64,000 nt of DNA from Anas platyrhynchos (lineage: Eukaryota > Chordata > Aves > Anseriformes > Anatidae): NCBI RefSeq assembly GCF_047663525.1, contig NC_092587.1:141160001-141224000 (forward strand). The letters are read 5' to 3'. The position numbers and the translations under genes are program-made. The notes beneath the pieces were generated by a model. It saw only the letters and a list, made by a program, of their open reading frames with translations. It was not told the DNA's origin and did not search any database. This document shows positions 24,842 to 37,400 of the stretch, one piece after another. Within the stretch, counting starts at the first letter, position 1. Each line of letters opens with the position of its first letter.

Positions 24842-27065
24842 GTAAGTTCACTTCCTTAAAGGTAGTGTGGATGCTCTCATTGTCTCCAGTTTGATGTGAG
24901 GTGGAAATCTGTGGATAGGTAGCTTTTCGTTTTGCTGGCATCCATGGTTAATTATCCACATCTGCAGATATCCATCTGTATGTCTGGACATCCATCCATC
25001 TCTGTTTCTCTCTTCCCTCTCTTCCTGTGCTTTGATGAAAGGTAAGGCAGTACCTGTAACAAACATTTAGCTCAGAATCTAGGCATATGGTTGCTAACAC
25101 TTTTTCTCACAGCTGAACTAAAAGATGTCTGATATGGTCAGCTACATTTGGCTCATATGTTGAGCACATTAGACAGGAAAGTGGGGACCTCAGGTAGAGC
25201 AAATGGGAAACAAAGTATGTCTGGTAGAAAGTCTGTCTTGCTTTGCTTAGCTTTAAGAGGCCTAATGACAGGAGTAGACTCACCAAGGAAGATGTGAGCT
25301 GTGTGAATTGTTGTGGTAGGTTTAATCTTGTCTTGGTGGTTGTATTTCGGAACAAGTACCTTTTTTGTTTGTTTTTGTTGTTTCTCCCACCCTCCGTCAC
25401 TCTCCCACCTCAGCTGTTTCAGCTAAACTTTAATAAAAATTTTAGTTAAATATAAAAAGTTGACTCATGTAGGTGTGCTTACAAAATCGGGGCACTTTAT
25501 ATCTCAAGTTGCACTTCAAGCACAATTTTTGTTTCTTTATGGCTTAGAGACTAAGGATCTGCTAGTCCCCTGGTAGTAACAAGTCCCTGTAGGTAGTGAT
25601 CAATATTGAAAACCACTTAAATAAGTTAGTAGCAAAGTGCTGATAAACAACTGAAGGATCTAAATGCTTTCTTAGCTACTATCCTGAATGATTTGTCATT
25701 GTGTTGGCCTTTCCAAGAATCAGTCATGTCCATGTACTTGTAAATTATTTACAAGTAAAATCCTTTTAGAAGTTGCAGACAGAAAATTTTGAAAAGAAAG
25801 TTATGGTTATGCCTTTTGCACAGCTTCCTGAAGGACAAGTTTGCTTAGGGGCCCAACATGTCTTTAAAAGCTATTCTTACCGTGTTTAAAGTTGGCAGCG
25901 TGCCTAAGGCAAGTAAAAGGGCAAGTTCTGTGATGACAGGCATCTTTTGATGAACAAAAAGTCAGTATCTTAAATCAGGTCAACCTATTTTCTATTTCTG
26001 TTTTCAAGATGTTAATTTTAAAAATTTGAAGGAGAAGTAATAAGTCATATTTCAGGTACGGGAAGGTAAACATTAGGAAAGTAACTTGGAAATCAAAATG
26101 TTTCTTTTTTTTAGTAGATCAAACCACAGATATGATTGGTAGGTGGGTGGTTTGTTTCTTTCTTCTTTCATAAAGGCTTCGTGTACAAAAATTTTTCCTT
26201 TGAACTCAGCAAGCTTTGAGATGAAATAGTTTTTCAAGATAAGTATGTAGGCATTGTCATCCGTGAAGTTGCTGTCCTCTCTACATAAGTGAGACTTTTT
26301 AAGCCTCTGTAGCTGTGTCACAGGGGCATCTCATACTGCTGAGACTGAGGTAGAAGGCAGTACCAGGCTAGTCACTAGGTATGTGAACAAACATCTGCGT
26401 TTTAAACAAAGTTTCACATTATGGAGTCTGAATAATGTTTCACTGTATATTCTTCTTAAGAAAGAATGCTTGTAAGAATCTTCTGTGCACTTGAAACCAG
26501 AATCAAAATGTTCTGTGTGTTCTCAGATATTGCAACTACAAAAGCTGGAGGCTTCTTCCCTTCTTTCCAGAGTTTCCAAGTTTTACCATTGCAGTATTTG
26601 ACCTAGGGGGAAGGAAGTTTGTAAATAATAGAACTTTTCCTAAAATGCTGAGCTTTACCATACACTATTAGAAAGACAGCCACCCTTGGTATTTGAAGCC
26701 AGTAATGAGTGCAAAATGTAAAGTTTAACCTGTTAGATTGCTTAATTATTTTTACCCTAAATTTAGGCATCGTTTACTTTCAGTAGTCAGATCAGTCTTA
26801 CAAAGTGGCTACTTATGTCTGGCTTTGTTGGTTGCTTTGACAAATCTGTAATGTCATCTTTCTGACTGAAACAATATTTTTCAAAGCTCTTGGCTAGAAT
26901 TCTTGGTCAGTCTTTGCTGCAAGTTTTATTATTCCGCTTTTGTTTTAAGTAGTGTCTCCAGTGTAGGCACAATTATGCTCATGCTTTTACATTTAGGTTG
27001 ACTGTTGAAAAAAATTAGCTTTGTGTTAGCATTTTCGTTAGTCAGATTTTCAACCAAGTGATTGT
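24842..27065. other. Candidate IL1R1 5' intron sequence
   Basis: AT-rich unique sequence between candidate leader exons. No repeat family or coding exon was recognised before the CR1 element that follows. Confidence 0.4.
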
Positions 27066-27451
27066 CCCCCTGTACTCAGCTCTGGTGAGGCTGCACCTTA
27101 AATAGTGTGTTCATTTTTGGGCCCCTCACTGAAGGGTCTGGAACACAAGTCCAGAGGAGTGGGCTCTTCTCCCAGTCACCAAGTGATAAGACAAGAGGAA
27201 ATGGCCTCAAGTTGTACCAGAGGAGGTTTAGGTTGTATATTAAGAGGAACTTCTTCCCTGAAAGGGTTGTGTGGCATTGGAATAGGCTGGCCAGGGATGT
27301 AGCTGAGTCACTATCTCTGGAGGTTTTCAAGAAATGTGTAGATTTAGAACTTAGTAGCATGGTATACTGAAGGACTTTAGTACTAGGTTAAATGTTGGAC
27401 TAGTTGATTTTAGAGGTTTTTTCCAAATTGAATGATTCTATGATTCTATTG
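27066..27451 (+). mobile_element. CR1 LINE, 3' fragment (forward orientation)
   Basis: CR1 sense landmarks: tactcagctctggtgaggctgc, gtgtgttcatttttgggcccc, aggaacttcttccctgaaag, ggttttcaagaaatg, ttggactagttgat, then the tail octamers atgattctatgattctattg. The tail is intact and the 5' end truncated. It lies within candidate intron sequence ahead of the IL1R1 coding region. Confidence 0.92.
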
Positions 27452-27503
27452 TCCAAATAATGTGTTTTTTACAATCGCTTTTCCCCTTCTTAATTTTTTA
27501 CAG

Positions 27504-27585
27504 GTAAACTGGAATGTCAAGAATGATGATCTACTCTGAGAATTTACAAGAAAAACACTTACAAGGCAACTAAAGAAAGGCTTTG
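27504..27585 (+). other. IL1R1: Candidate IL1R1 5' UTR exon 3
   Basis: An 82-nt block follows an excellent acceptor (taattttttacag) and ends at a plausible donor (gctttg|gtatga). It has stops in frame with the receptor. Joined to the first coding exon at 28,872 it would give ...CTTTGCAAAAGATG. This is a position-based proposal. Confidence 0.38.
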
Positions 27586-28871
27586 GTATGAATGCTTTGT
27601 CAGATTAAAAAAAAAAAAGCTGTTGGTTCAAAACAAGCAGATATTTAGAAGCTCTTATATTCCAATGTTGAACTCTGCTCTGTGTATCCCTTCCTTGTGC
27701 CCTGATGCCTCCTTATGTGCAAAGTTTCAAAAGAAGTAGCTGGTAGGGCCTATACGTTGATGTGTGAACTACATTGCATATAAAAGTAATTCAGGGCCAT
27801 GGGTGTTTTTCAGGGAATACATGCTCTTCTCCCAAGCCATTGCTAGCTGATTAAAGTACTAGTACCTGTGGTCATTGCATTTGCAATGATTGTTACACAG
27901 GAAACCAGATTGCTTTAGTGCAAGAGGGAGCAGCACGCAGAATAGTCATATAGGAAAAGCAAGATGGTTAAATGCAGACCTTAACCTACAAAGAGCTGTC
28001 AGAAAGAAAAAGGGTCAAGTGTTTGCCAGCTGGCTGTCAGTATGTGGCTTGGGAGGGGCTCTGATGACATCTTGCCAAAGAAAAAAGCAGACCCATCTGA
28101 GAGAGGGCTTGGTTAAGGCACAGTGATTTTGTGGAAACCAGCTCTGAGGGCAGTGGTTTTCTGTTCAGTCGCATATGTATTAGAGAAACCTGTGAAGAAG
28201 ACCTGAGGTGTGAAGTGCAACTACAGTTCTAGAAGGCTTTGCTGTTTTGTGTCTGACCACAGCAATTCACATCACCCACGGCTTTCACATATGTGTGTCT
28301 GGAAACGTCACCTTTAGACACAAATTTAAGTGCCTGCCAGATCATTTTAGAGTTACAGTACGTTTGTTCTCCAGCAAAGAGCTACAAGTTCACCAGCTGT
28401 TAAGAGCAGTGCTGCCTTAATTGTAGGAGCACAGTTTGCAGAAGGAAACCTCATGTATCTCTGGAACTGTGTCTTTCGTAAATGTGGAAAAGAAGCTTAG
28501 TCAAGCTCGGTATCAAGATTATACAGTATAGCTTAAATGTTAGCTGTATGCAAGCATAACTTCATCCATGTTAAAGTTGTTTTTGGATTTAACTAGGCGG
28601 GCAAAAGAAAAATACACTTTATGCAAGAGTTCTTCCAGAAGAAAACTGGAAAAGTTCCAGTGGAAAGCTGAGACTGAGCAGCCTTCTGTGGGCACCAACT
28701 TTGGTGGTGGCCAAAATCTTCAAAGGCTAGGCTAAACTGCCAAACCGATTTTTCCCTCCCCACAATGACTAATGCTTCTCCTAAATTTTTAAGGAGTAAC
28801 GCAGGGTGCAGAGGACATTGCAGCTTGGAACGCTCATCACATTAATGGAAAATATTTTTTTTTCTTTGCAG

Positions 28872-28938
28872 CAAAAGATGACATCTACATTTTTGCTTAT
28901 TGGTCATCTAATTCTACTGATACCTTTGTTCAGTGCTG
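28872..28938 (+). CDS. IL1R1: IL1R1 coding exon 1: signal peptide
   Basis: The acceptor tttctttgcag precedes CAAAAG and the ATG at 28,878. The codons give [20 protein letters not shown], a basic-poor but strongly hydrophobic leader, ending in phase 1 at ctg|gtaag. The ATG was chosen because it starts the leader; an earlier in-frame start would need to come from an upstream exon. Confidence 0.92.
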
Positions 28939-31900
28939 GTAAGTTAAATATGTTGCTGAAATTACTATTTTATAAAAGAAAACCTGCAAGAGACAAGTTG
29001 TGCATGTCCAGTAGAAAAGAGTTACTGAGAGGAAGTAGTGGATTCGGAGTGTTGAAGATATTCTGAATGCCTCATTTTGTGTTGAAGTTGCACTGGGCAT
29101 GGGAAGGACAGGTTGACATAAATAGTTTTAAATCTAGTCACATAAATCTAGGGTACTGAGGCTTTGAATAACCACTCCCTAATTCCTTTAAAGAAAGTAC
29201 AAAGAGATCGGCTTCCTTGACTACAAGTGAGCTGTTAAATGCCTTCTTTAAGAGATGTGCTGTTTCTCTAGTGCTGAAAACAGACAGGTAGAGGCCAGTT
29301 TCCTTTGCAATTAATTAGTAATATTTTAATGGTAGATCTAAGTTTTCAGTAGAATTTAGGCTATATAATTTAATGGTATTTATAATGCTGTTCTTGGAAT
29401 AAGCAGGATAATAATGGATTTACTACTGACTACTTTAATAGGGAGAAGTTATGATTTAAGGTTTGTGAAGTATGTGTTTATTCAACCAGAGGGTACTAAA
29501 CAGACAAGAAGCAGTAATTTTGTAATATTTTAATAATAAATAGTTACAGAAAGTTTACTTCCTAATTCTTTTTAACTTTGAATGGATGTTAATACTTCTT
29601 AAAACAAACAAACAAAAAAACAGATTAAAAACAATAACTGTTTTCTCTCTCTTTTTTTTTAATAGAAGAGTGCATTGTTTGTGATTACTTTGTGCTAGTT
29701 GGAGAGCCTACAGCTATCAGTTGCCCAGTAATAACATTGCCAGCGCTTCACTCTGATTACAATATGACATGGTATAAAAATGGTAGTAATACACCAATAA
29801 CCACAGAGAAAAACGCCAGGATTCATGTGCGAAAGGGCTTGCTTTGGTTCATTCCTGCAACACTGGAAGATTCTGGACTTTATGAATGTGAAGTAAGGTA
29901 AGAAAGGGAGGAGGGAAACAACTGGATTACTGATACTTACAGTGGAGTAACATCTGTGGGACTTGGGTGTACAGAATTTTTTTGTTTTAGGTAGAAACCT
30001 TAGATCAGTTAAAAGCACTGTATTGACCATGCTTTTTGTTAACTTTGTGCTGCCTTTTTTTCTTCCACATGTGTAGAATTTGGCATTGCAAAAGTGGTTC
30101 ATACAGAAAACTTTTTATCTTAAAACTCAAAAATATTAACAATATTATTGTTAATGGGTGTGGGATATTTTCTTTGTTTTGAATGAAGTGTAAGGTCACT
30201 GAAAGAAGTCTTAACTCCTTCAGTTCTCCTGTGTTCAAATGGCTGTTTGATACTGACACATCAGAAGAACATTTTGATTTCTTCACGGAATGTGGTTAAA
30301 TGTAAGGAGGATCTTAGTAGAGAGAGTTCTCTGTATGTTACAAAGGATCAAAAAATACAGATGTTCTGGAGAGCTTTACAACTTTTTTTTGGAATCCTTT
30401 GGGAAATTTATAAATTAAGAGGCCATAAACCATTCTTATGTCTTATTATAAAGCATTGCTAAGCGTTACTGGTCAAAAATGAGAATGCATAAGAAGAGCA
30501 AAGCAGTGTGCTAGACAGCTTTAAAGACGGTGAGAGTACTATGTCCCCAGCACTGTTCAGAAGATCTAAGTGCATGGAGAAGAAACAGGAGAATCTTTTT
30601 GGCTGTTTGGCATCTTCAAGCTGTTGTTATATTTAGAGCTCAGATTATTGCACTGGAATTTACTGCTTCAGATGCTCAAATCTTACAATGGCTGAAATTC
30701 AGCGTGCGCTGAACAGGAAATTAATGCCAGGAAGGCACATAAAATTTTTGTTGTTGATGTTGTGGTCTTGCCACATCATGCTGAGAACAACCAACGCAGG
30801 CTTTTTGTGTGACCCAAAATTTGTTTTAGTAGGGTGTAGTTAGGTGTACTACAGTGCATACAGCACACCAGTTATGTTGAAGGTATTTGGATTGTGAGTG
30901 CAGTCACAGTAATCTGCAAGAACCTCCAGTGTAGGCACAGGTCGCAGGCTGTTGCAGCTTCTTACTGCAGAGTCAACAATGAATCCCAAATTGAAAGAGG
31001 AAGGAAATGCAATCCCTTCAAAGCTAACTACTTAAATAATAAACATCATTTTAATTTAGGTGCTCTTGCTTTGTCTTCTCTTGGGTACCTTACCTCTTAA
31101 GTCCGGCTTGCACAATGTCAGCATGCCAAAAAGCATATACTAAAGTTCTGTTGCATTAACCAGGCTATGTTTTGTGTATCAGTCTTAATTATAGCGTTTG
31201 TCAAGGTGCAGCATATGGAAGTTGTCACCAATTCTGTCAAAACATACAGTTGTCTTCTCTGGAAACCAGTCTCCTAACAGAGCACTGAGAAATGAAGAAT
31301 AAAGTAGAAGTAATGAGTATTCCTTTATTTCTGGCTTAGGCTTCTGCTTTCTAGTGCTGTATCTTCTGGAGAGGTGCTATACCACAGCTTGTTCTCTGTT
31401 TCCTGTAAGATCTCAGTCTGAAGTAGTTTCACACCGATGTTTCATCTTGGTGTACACGGTATTCAAAAGCGTTGTCTCCTGCAAAAAAGTGAAGCCTTCT
31501 TGTCTTAAAGTGTCCCTTCAAGGACACAGCCCTTCTTCATAGGAGAGGTGCTTCAGCCCTCTGGTCATCTTTGTAGCCCTCCTCTGGACTTGCTCTAACA
31601 GGTCCACATCTTTCTTGTGCTGGGGGCCCCAAACCTGGATGCAGTACTCCAGTAAGTAAGAGAGTCCTGAATTCCCCTCTGGTGCTTCCAGAGCAGAGCA
31701 GATTCCACTCTATCCACAATGCAACATCAGAGCTTATCCCTATCTCTCATGGTCTGGAATGGGGAGTGAGGAGTCGAGAGTAATGTTTAAGAGCTAGGGA
31801 GACTGTAGCAGGGGTGATAGGAGCAAGGCTGCTGGAAATATGGAAGTCCCTGTAAGTCCTGAAATCTCCTCTCTATAAACTCTCTGAGTTGCTGAAAAGA

Positions 31901-34407
31901 AGAGACCTTGTTGTTAATGACCTGACTTGTCTGCTCTTCTTGTTACAGAGGTCTTAACCGCTCTAACCAGAAAACTATAAATTTAAAGGTTTTTAAGAAC
32001 GATAATGGTTTGTGTTTTAATGGAAAAATGAAGTATGAACAAGTGGTGAACAGCGCAAATATTGGAAATATTATATGCCCTGATCTAGAGAATTTTAAAG
32101 ATGAAGACAATGTTAAGCCCGAAGTACACTGGTATAAGGTACTGTACATAAATATTTCAGATATAGAACATAGAAAATATTATATTTAAAACACATTATG
32201 ATGTAATTATGAAGAGCAGCTTTTGGAAGGAAAGTTTATTCACTGTGAGTTTTGAGTATAACATCTATTTTATCATACTGTTGGGAAGATGTGAGGAGAT
32301 AAAGACGTTTAGATGTAGAGCTTAGGGATATGGTTTAGTGGGGACTGTTAGTGTTAGGTTAGAGGTTGGACTCGATGATCTTGAGGTCTCTTCCAACCTA
32401 GAAATTCTGTGATTCTGTGTGATATGAGAGATATTTAAAACAAAACAAACAACCCCCCCAAAAAACCAACATTGTGTCCACTTTGACTCTGAAAGAGCTT
32501 GCAGTCTAAAAAATGTGTTGCTTTTGTTTGTTGATTTGTGAAATGTCCAGTTTATATACACGTTAAGTTCGTAGGTAAAGTATAGAGGCAGTAAGTTCAA
32601 AAACTTGTGTTTCCTTAAATATAAGGCTCTGCGTAGCTATTTCTATTTCTCAGAGTATTAGGCTTGTCTTGACTGTTGATTATGGTGCAGCATTCAGATG
32701 CCTATTGCTCTGATTCTGGCAAAATACTCTAGCCCATTCAAGCTTGGAGCAGTATGTTTTTGTGTTTTTTTTTTCTAAGGCAGTTCAGCTCTTAATTCTG
32801 TTGTTGGTCTTAAAGCACCTATATAGGCCTGTATTTTATATCTGAAATAAAATGCACAAATGTAGCACCAAGGTTCTTTTTGAGACGATGTGGTTGTAAA
32901 CTGCTCATAGAAGAGAAAGGATTATTTTTTTTGCTGCTCTTGCATTGCCGCGGATGTGATAATACACCCAACAGCATGAGTCACTGCTACAACAGCTCTG
33001 TTTCAGGGAAGTAGAAATGTAGGCATGCACCAGGCTCACATAATGGTTGAGGGTGAAAGGACCTCTGGAGATCATCTGGTCCGACATCCCTGCTCAAATA
33101 GGGTCACCTAGAGCACATTGCACGGGGTGACATTCAGGTAGGTTTTAAATGACTCCGGAGAAGGAGGCCTCACAGCCTCTCTGGGCAACCTGTTCCCATG
33201 CTCTGTCACTGGCACAGTAAAGAAGTTTCTTCTTCTCGTATTAAAATGGAACTTCCTGTGTCAGTTTGTGCCTGTTGCTGGAACCACCGAAAAGAGCCTG
33301 GCTCTATCATCTTGACACCCTCCCTTAAGATATTTAGATACGTTGATAAAATTGAACAAGACTGGGTCCAGTACTGACCTCTGGGGGACACCGCTGGCTA
33401 CAGGCCTCCAGCTGAACTCCTGATCACTCCAACACTGCTGAGCACAACCCCCAAACTCCGCCATCCAGCCAGTTCCCAATCCACCTCACTGGCTCCTCAT
33501 CTATCCCACACTTCCTGAGCTTGCCTAGGAGAATATTGTGGGCGACAGTCTCAAATACCCTCACTGCAGGTGTAAAAGACTTCTAGTACACCTGGGGATA
33601 TCTATTTAACTCAAGATATTAAATGAAGGCAGTGAACTAAGAGACTACATCTGAAACCGTAAAGAATTGGCTGCAGTGATATTTAAAAGGTGCAAATGCA
33701 GCAAGACCTCTTTGGGCTTCATGTTAGAGCACAGTGACGCTTGTATATGACCCACATTGTGGTTTAAAAAAAAAAAAAAGACAACTGATTTTTAATTAAT
33801 TTTCAATAACAATATAAAAATGCTGATTTTTATTTATTTTTAATAATTAGTAGAGTTCATTAGTGTGCTTAATTATAAGATGGTTAGTTCCCCTAACTCA
33901 CAGGTACTTTTGATATATTTAGGAGTGTAAGCCTGGATTTCTAGAAGACAAGCGATTTGTGTTGGCTGAGGGTGAAAATGCTGTCCTGATTCACAATGTA
34001 TCTGTACAAGACAAAGGCAACTACACATGCCGTATGGTGTATACATACATGGGAAAACAATATAATGTTTCACGAACCATGAGTCTAGTGGTTAAAGGTG
34101 AGTTCACAGAGGTGGTTTTCTGTTTTATTTCTCTACTCGTTATTTTTATGCAAGCATAAGCAGACTGGCACTTTTCAGGTCTGTAGAAACAGAGCTGCAC
34201 ATTATCTTTACATCATTTTTTTTTCCTAGAATGCTACAATTAAAGTACAACAATGCATATTGCTTACCCTTGAGCATTGCTTCAGAGGAAGAATTGTAAT
34301 AGGGAAATGAGAAATGTGTGGTTAGAAATTAGAAGAAAGCAGGGGTGTTGGTTTGTTTTTGCAAAAACGTGTAAATAACCATTAAAACAAAAACAAACAG
34401 AAGAATT

Positions 34408-34446
<39 letters not shown>

Positions 34447-37400
34447 TTGCTAAGACCATGACAGCAGAACTCCTGCTGGCCCTATTGGTCAACCTGTCTC
34501 TGTAGAGAGCATTACTAATGACCTGAGCGCTACCATGGCTGTAGTCCTTTCAGAAAGGAGGTAAAGTGGAGGTAAAAGTTGGAGGTAAAGTGTTCATCTT
34601 CTTAGATTAAATCAATGTTCTTACTTTAGATAGGTGATACAAGAACAGCAGCTTGTTAGAAGTGAGTGTATGTATCACGCAGAAAGATAAAATTCTGTTT
34701 GTGTATTCTTGACAACTCTTTTACTTAAAAGATGTTCACCTGATGTAGGGGGTCACTGAGGTAATTCCTCTTTCTCTTCCTTACCCATCTCTTTTTAAAA
34801 AAGATTAAAAATTTAAAAAAAAAACATTTTTTAAAACATTTAAAAAAATGTTTTTAAGATAAGATAAAGTTTCCTGCTATCTTGGAAACTAGAACTTGGA
34901 TGAATACAGCAAATTTCATTAGAGATTTTTTCCACTGGAAAATTGAAACTGGTAGTACATAATGGTGCTGCAATAGTACCAAAAAATAAAACAAAATAAT
35001 TGTGAAACTGTTGGTTGAAGTAAGTCATGGAACTCATTGTCCAGAGATTTATTTTTTCTCTTTCTTTCTGTTAGAAAGCCCACTGCAGATGAGACCAGAG
35101 TTTATTTATCCAAAGAATAACACAATTGAAGTGGAACTTGGTAAGTAGTGACTATTTAAGAAATCATTAAAACTTAGAAAGACTGGGAGTTTTACTGAAA
35201 TAACATGTTAACAATTCCAGTGATTTCAGCAAGATTGTTAGATAGGCATGTGGATTGAGGTTATCTGGAACACAAGTGATAGAATATGATTCTTCCAAGT
35301 AATTTGCAGGGAGAATAACTGTGTGCGCCTAAGATTGGAATTTCTTTACAAGCAATGTCATGTTGGATGCATCTATTTTTTGTTTGTTGCCATATTCCCT
35401 TTGTACTTCCTTTCACTGCCTGTGTCTTGACATATGTACAGTGTCATTGGGAACACAGTTACAAATATGCAACATGTTAGGATAGTTACCAGTTGACTGG
35501 TTTAGTAGTTTTTCTCTTCCTCTGTGTTTCCTGTCTTCCTTCCCTCTCAAAAAAAAAAAAAAAAGAAAAAGAAAAAGATTTTTATTCATTCTTCTAGGGC
35601 ATTAAATGGTTTCAGATACCATTTTGTACCAAGTAGAACTGTTTCAAGCTAAGTCTTTGATTTAAAAAAGGCTTTAACTGATCTTGGAGAAGTGTGAGTG
35701 GCTATTTACTACAATTTCCTAGTGCAGAGAGATCTGAGATGTCTTGTACTTCTTTAAGTAAACAACTATTAGCAGTTAGGGCATTAAAGAAGCTCAGAGG
35801 AAAGGTCATGTTGGGGCTCTGGCTCCATATGGAAACTGAGGCTGTAGCACTGTGGATTATGTAAATCACAGCTACTTCTGCTGGTGCTTTTCCTGTCATT
35901 AAGTTTACAACTTGATGTGAAACATCTTGTCCTGCTCAAGTTCTGACTTTGAGCATATGGCAGTAAACTAAAGTGAACAAGTGAACAATACTGAGGTACT
36001 GGGTAGTTTGTTTCCTTGCCTTTTTTTTTTCTCTCCATTTTTTCCCCTTTTTCTTCTCTTCCTTTTCTTTGATGACTTCAACAACTTGTGAAAGATATCT
36101 TGTTCCAAAGTTGCCAGATTCTGGTGAGGATGAGATTTTGATCAGAATAAAGCAAAGAATAAATAGGAGTTATTTTCCTTCAAAGTTTGGAAGACTTTAT
36201 TTTAAACAGTAGTCTACTGAAGTGTGAAAATTTAGGACCTGATACAAATAGTATTACTGTAGGCTTACAGAGCTGTGGTCTTCAGATGATCGTTTAAATC
36301 TGTTGGAAATAGTTAGAAATGACTCAACAGCCTCCTCTCTTGTAATTACAGCTTCTCTGGTTTTGTTAGAAATACGTGTCTGAAAAGCTCTATTTGTGCT
36401 CTAATAAGGGAAAGTGCTATATGTGTTGCTAATAAGGAGATTTATTTGCCAGGTCTTAGTCTGAAATAGGGATACTTGCCACTATCCTTTTATAAACTCA
36501 TACAGTCCTAATCTTCTATGAAAACTTATCTTTTCCTTTGCAATTGTAACTGTGGAAGAAATACAGTAATATTATGGTGGTGTTTTCCTGTACTAAATCT
36601 TGCAGCCACTCAAATGTGTAAATCTCATCCCAAATTCTTGTTGGCAAATTAATTATGACTTCCCATATAATTCAGAAAAATTCTTGCCAGTGCAACCACT
36701 ACTCAGGAGTCAGAAGTGCATAGGACCTTAAAAGGCATTTTCATTTACTGTATGCGTCCTTTAGGATTTTCTTTCTCCTTTGATCATACTTGTTGAGAAA
36801 ATGGAGAATCAAGTAAGCAGCAGTCCGGGGCCTGCCTGTGGTTCTCAGCCTATATTAGGATTTATTATGGGACAACTTGTTTAGATTCCTTGATATTTTA
36901 AATTAACAGTTGATCCACATTTTTTATGGCTTGAATATTGTTGATTACAACTTACTGTCATATTACTGTTCATTTTAGCTGGTCTAAGGTACCCAAATCC
37001 AGCTTTAAGTACCTCACAGATCCTAAGAAAGCAGTCACCCATGAGACTAAAGGGAGATACTTACACATGGGTATCTGCATATGAGGTAGGGGATTCAACT
37101 CATGTTATTATAGGACCTCAGTTCAGTTGACTAAATGTAGATGTCTAGTGCTGTTTTGGATGAACTTGCTGCTCTAGATATGCAGATTTTCTGAATATCT
37201 GGAGGCCTATTTGCTAGCTTCCTACAGATGCCTGTGTTGCTGGTGAGCATCTCAAATGTTAGGCAACTGATTAGGGCCCTGAAGATCTCTTAGTAATAGT
37301 CAGCGAAGTCCAGAGAGCCATTCAGATGTAAGACCCAGGTGTCTATTTTAATATGAGCAGAATCCAGTGGAGGTGAACTCCTTTATAGCTTAGATATCTG

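Noticed and set aside
28806-29066. An 86-codon frame running through the signal exon into both introns
   Set aside because: Its core is the real IL1R1 signal exon; the flanks are intron sequence beyond clear acceptor and donor sites.
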